This document shows, in pieces, positions 63,557 through 64,000 of a DNA stretch of 64,000 nt. Source of the DNA: Methylomonas methanica (GTDB taxonomy: Bacteria > Pseudomonadota > Gammaproteobacteria > Methylococcales > Methylomonadaceae); assembly GCF_001644035.1 (NCBI RefSeq), contig NZ_LUUG01000075.1, positions 1 to 64,000 on the forward strand, written 5' to 3'. The translations under genes and the position numbers were made by a program. The notes below the pieces were generated by a model. It was not told the origin of the DNA, did no database searches, and worked only from the letters and a program-made list of their open reading frames with translations. The first letter of the stretch is position 1. Each line of letters starts with the position of its first letter.

Positions 63557-64000
63557 ATGCCACAAACAGTTAAACGCCAATCCGGCAAGTTACCGGCAAC
63601 GCTATTATCGCTAACCTTTGTCAGCCTGCCTGCCGCCGCCGACATCACCAAAGAGGTGGAAGATGCGTTGAATTTCTACCATTACGGCAGCAACGGCGCG
63701 GTAAAAATGGATTTGAACTACCGCTGGGAGAATGTGGATAAGGACGCCAACGCCGCCTTAGCCCGCAAACCCGCTAACCTGGGCGGCCAACCACTGGAAA
63801 CCGCCAACGCCAATACTGTGCGTCTGCGGCTGGGTTTCCTGACCCCGGTTTTCCATGATTTTCAAGGTTACGCGGAATACGAAGGCCTCTATGCGGCGCA
63901 AGCAGACTACGACCGCGGCGGCACTACCACTAACCGCGACCGTAACTATGCCGTGATTGCCGATCCCGCACGCAACGAGCTTAATCAATTCTGGTTAAGC
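63557..64000 (+). CDS. Outer membrane porin, alginate-export-like (partial)
   Basis: The gene is cut by the window edge after 148 codons. It has a signal peptide (LPATLLSLTFVSLPAAA) and begins the barrel pattern DALNFYHYGSNGAVKMDLNYRWENVDKD ... NTVRLRLGFLTPVFHDFQGYAEYE, as in alginate-export-type porins. AGGGGG precedes the ATG by four to nine bases. Being 31 bases after the nitrate ATPase gene, it probably belongs to the same operon and could let nitrate through the outer membrane. Confidence 0.75.
   Translation, partial: MPQTVKRQSGKLPATLLSLTFVSLPAAADITKEVEDALNFYHYGSNGAVKMDLNYRWENVDKDANAALARKPANLGGQPLETANANTVRLRLGFLTPVFHDFQGYAEYEGLYAAQADYDRGGTTTNRDRNYAVIADPARNELNQFWLS

Noticed and set aside
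1-64000. CRISPR array, tRNA, rRNA or intact insertion sequence
   Set aside because: No regularly spaced repeats, no cloverleaf I could identify, and no transposase-like coding sequence were found; the repeats present are short palindromes.

Overview
The window reads as a chromosomal segment of a gammaproteobacterium, most likely a type I methanotroph of the Methylomonas kind. That placement is an inference from gene content and sequence style (lipid A and Kdo genes, AroC/PrmB pair, AcnB, sigma-54 nitrate assimilation, many two-component systems); no methane oxidation gene, rRNA or tRNA lies in the window. Most of the DNA is moderately GC-rich, with one clearly AT-rich block near 40.0-43.7 kb.

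Layout. 1-0.6 kb is a string of palindromic repeats, followed by a HEPN/AbiU2-like gene. 1.2-7.5 kb (minus strand) is a housekeeping run: exbB-exbD-lpxK-ycaR-kdsB and prmB-aroC-MFS transporter. 7.5-12.4 kb holds an HDOD protein, a small exported protein, a lipase-like lipoprotein, creD and a YdjM-like membrane protein. 12.5-18.8 kb is a nitrate/nitrite assimilation locus: nirB-nirD-phzF on the minus strand, diverging from narK and a NasT-like ANTAR regulator. 18.9-29.3 kb is mixed: a chimeric CBS/chemoreceptor gene, a LuxR-type regulator, a methyltransferase, dbpA, an acyltransferase, mepA, an autotransporter-type barrel and a HIT protein. 29.5-33.7 kb is a TCA operon (NAD-type isocitrate dehydrogenase, a Uma2 protein, acnB). 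34.0-39.0 kb has an ABC exporter, a hybrid kinase and a NarL-type regulator.

39.2-52.4 kb is the accessory region. It carries a papain-like protein that has lost the segment expected to hold its catalytic histidine, three lipoproteins including a patatin phospholipase with an EF-hand-like loop, a peptidoglycan-binding CHAP/NlpC-type protein, a PhoD phosphodiesterase, a second-type ftsH on the opposite strand, and a four-gene operon of two membrane proteins, a lipoprotein and a peptidoglycan-binding transglycosylase-like protein. Several of the wall-acting enzymes have no signal peptide. 52.8-57.5 kb encodes a large hybrid kinase and an HD-GYP response regulator.

59.1-64 kb is a nitrate ABC transporter operon, nrtA-nrtB-nrtCD (fused ATPases), followed by an outer-membrane porin gene cut by the window end. 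Its leader is the clearest regulatory discovery here: a sigma-54 promoter, two hairpins with AnnGnn hexaloops (the ANTAR target motif), then a 22-bp intrinsic terminator just before nrtA. The nirB leader, 43 kb away, has a related terminator sharing a 12-base block. Together with the NasT-like protein encoded beside narK, this suggests NtrC/sigma-54 initiation plus ANTAR antitermination of both nitrate uptake and nitrite reduction.
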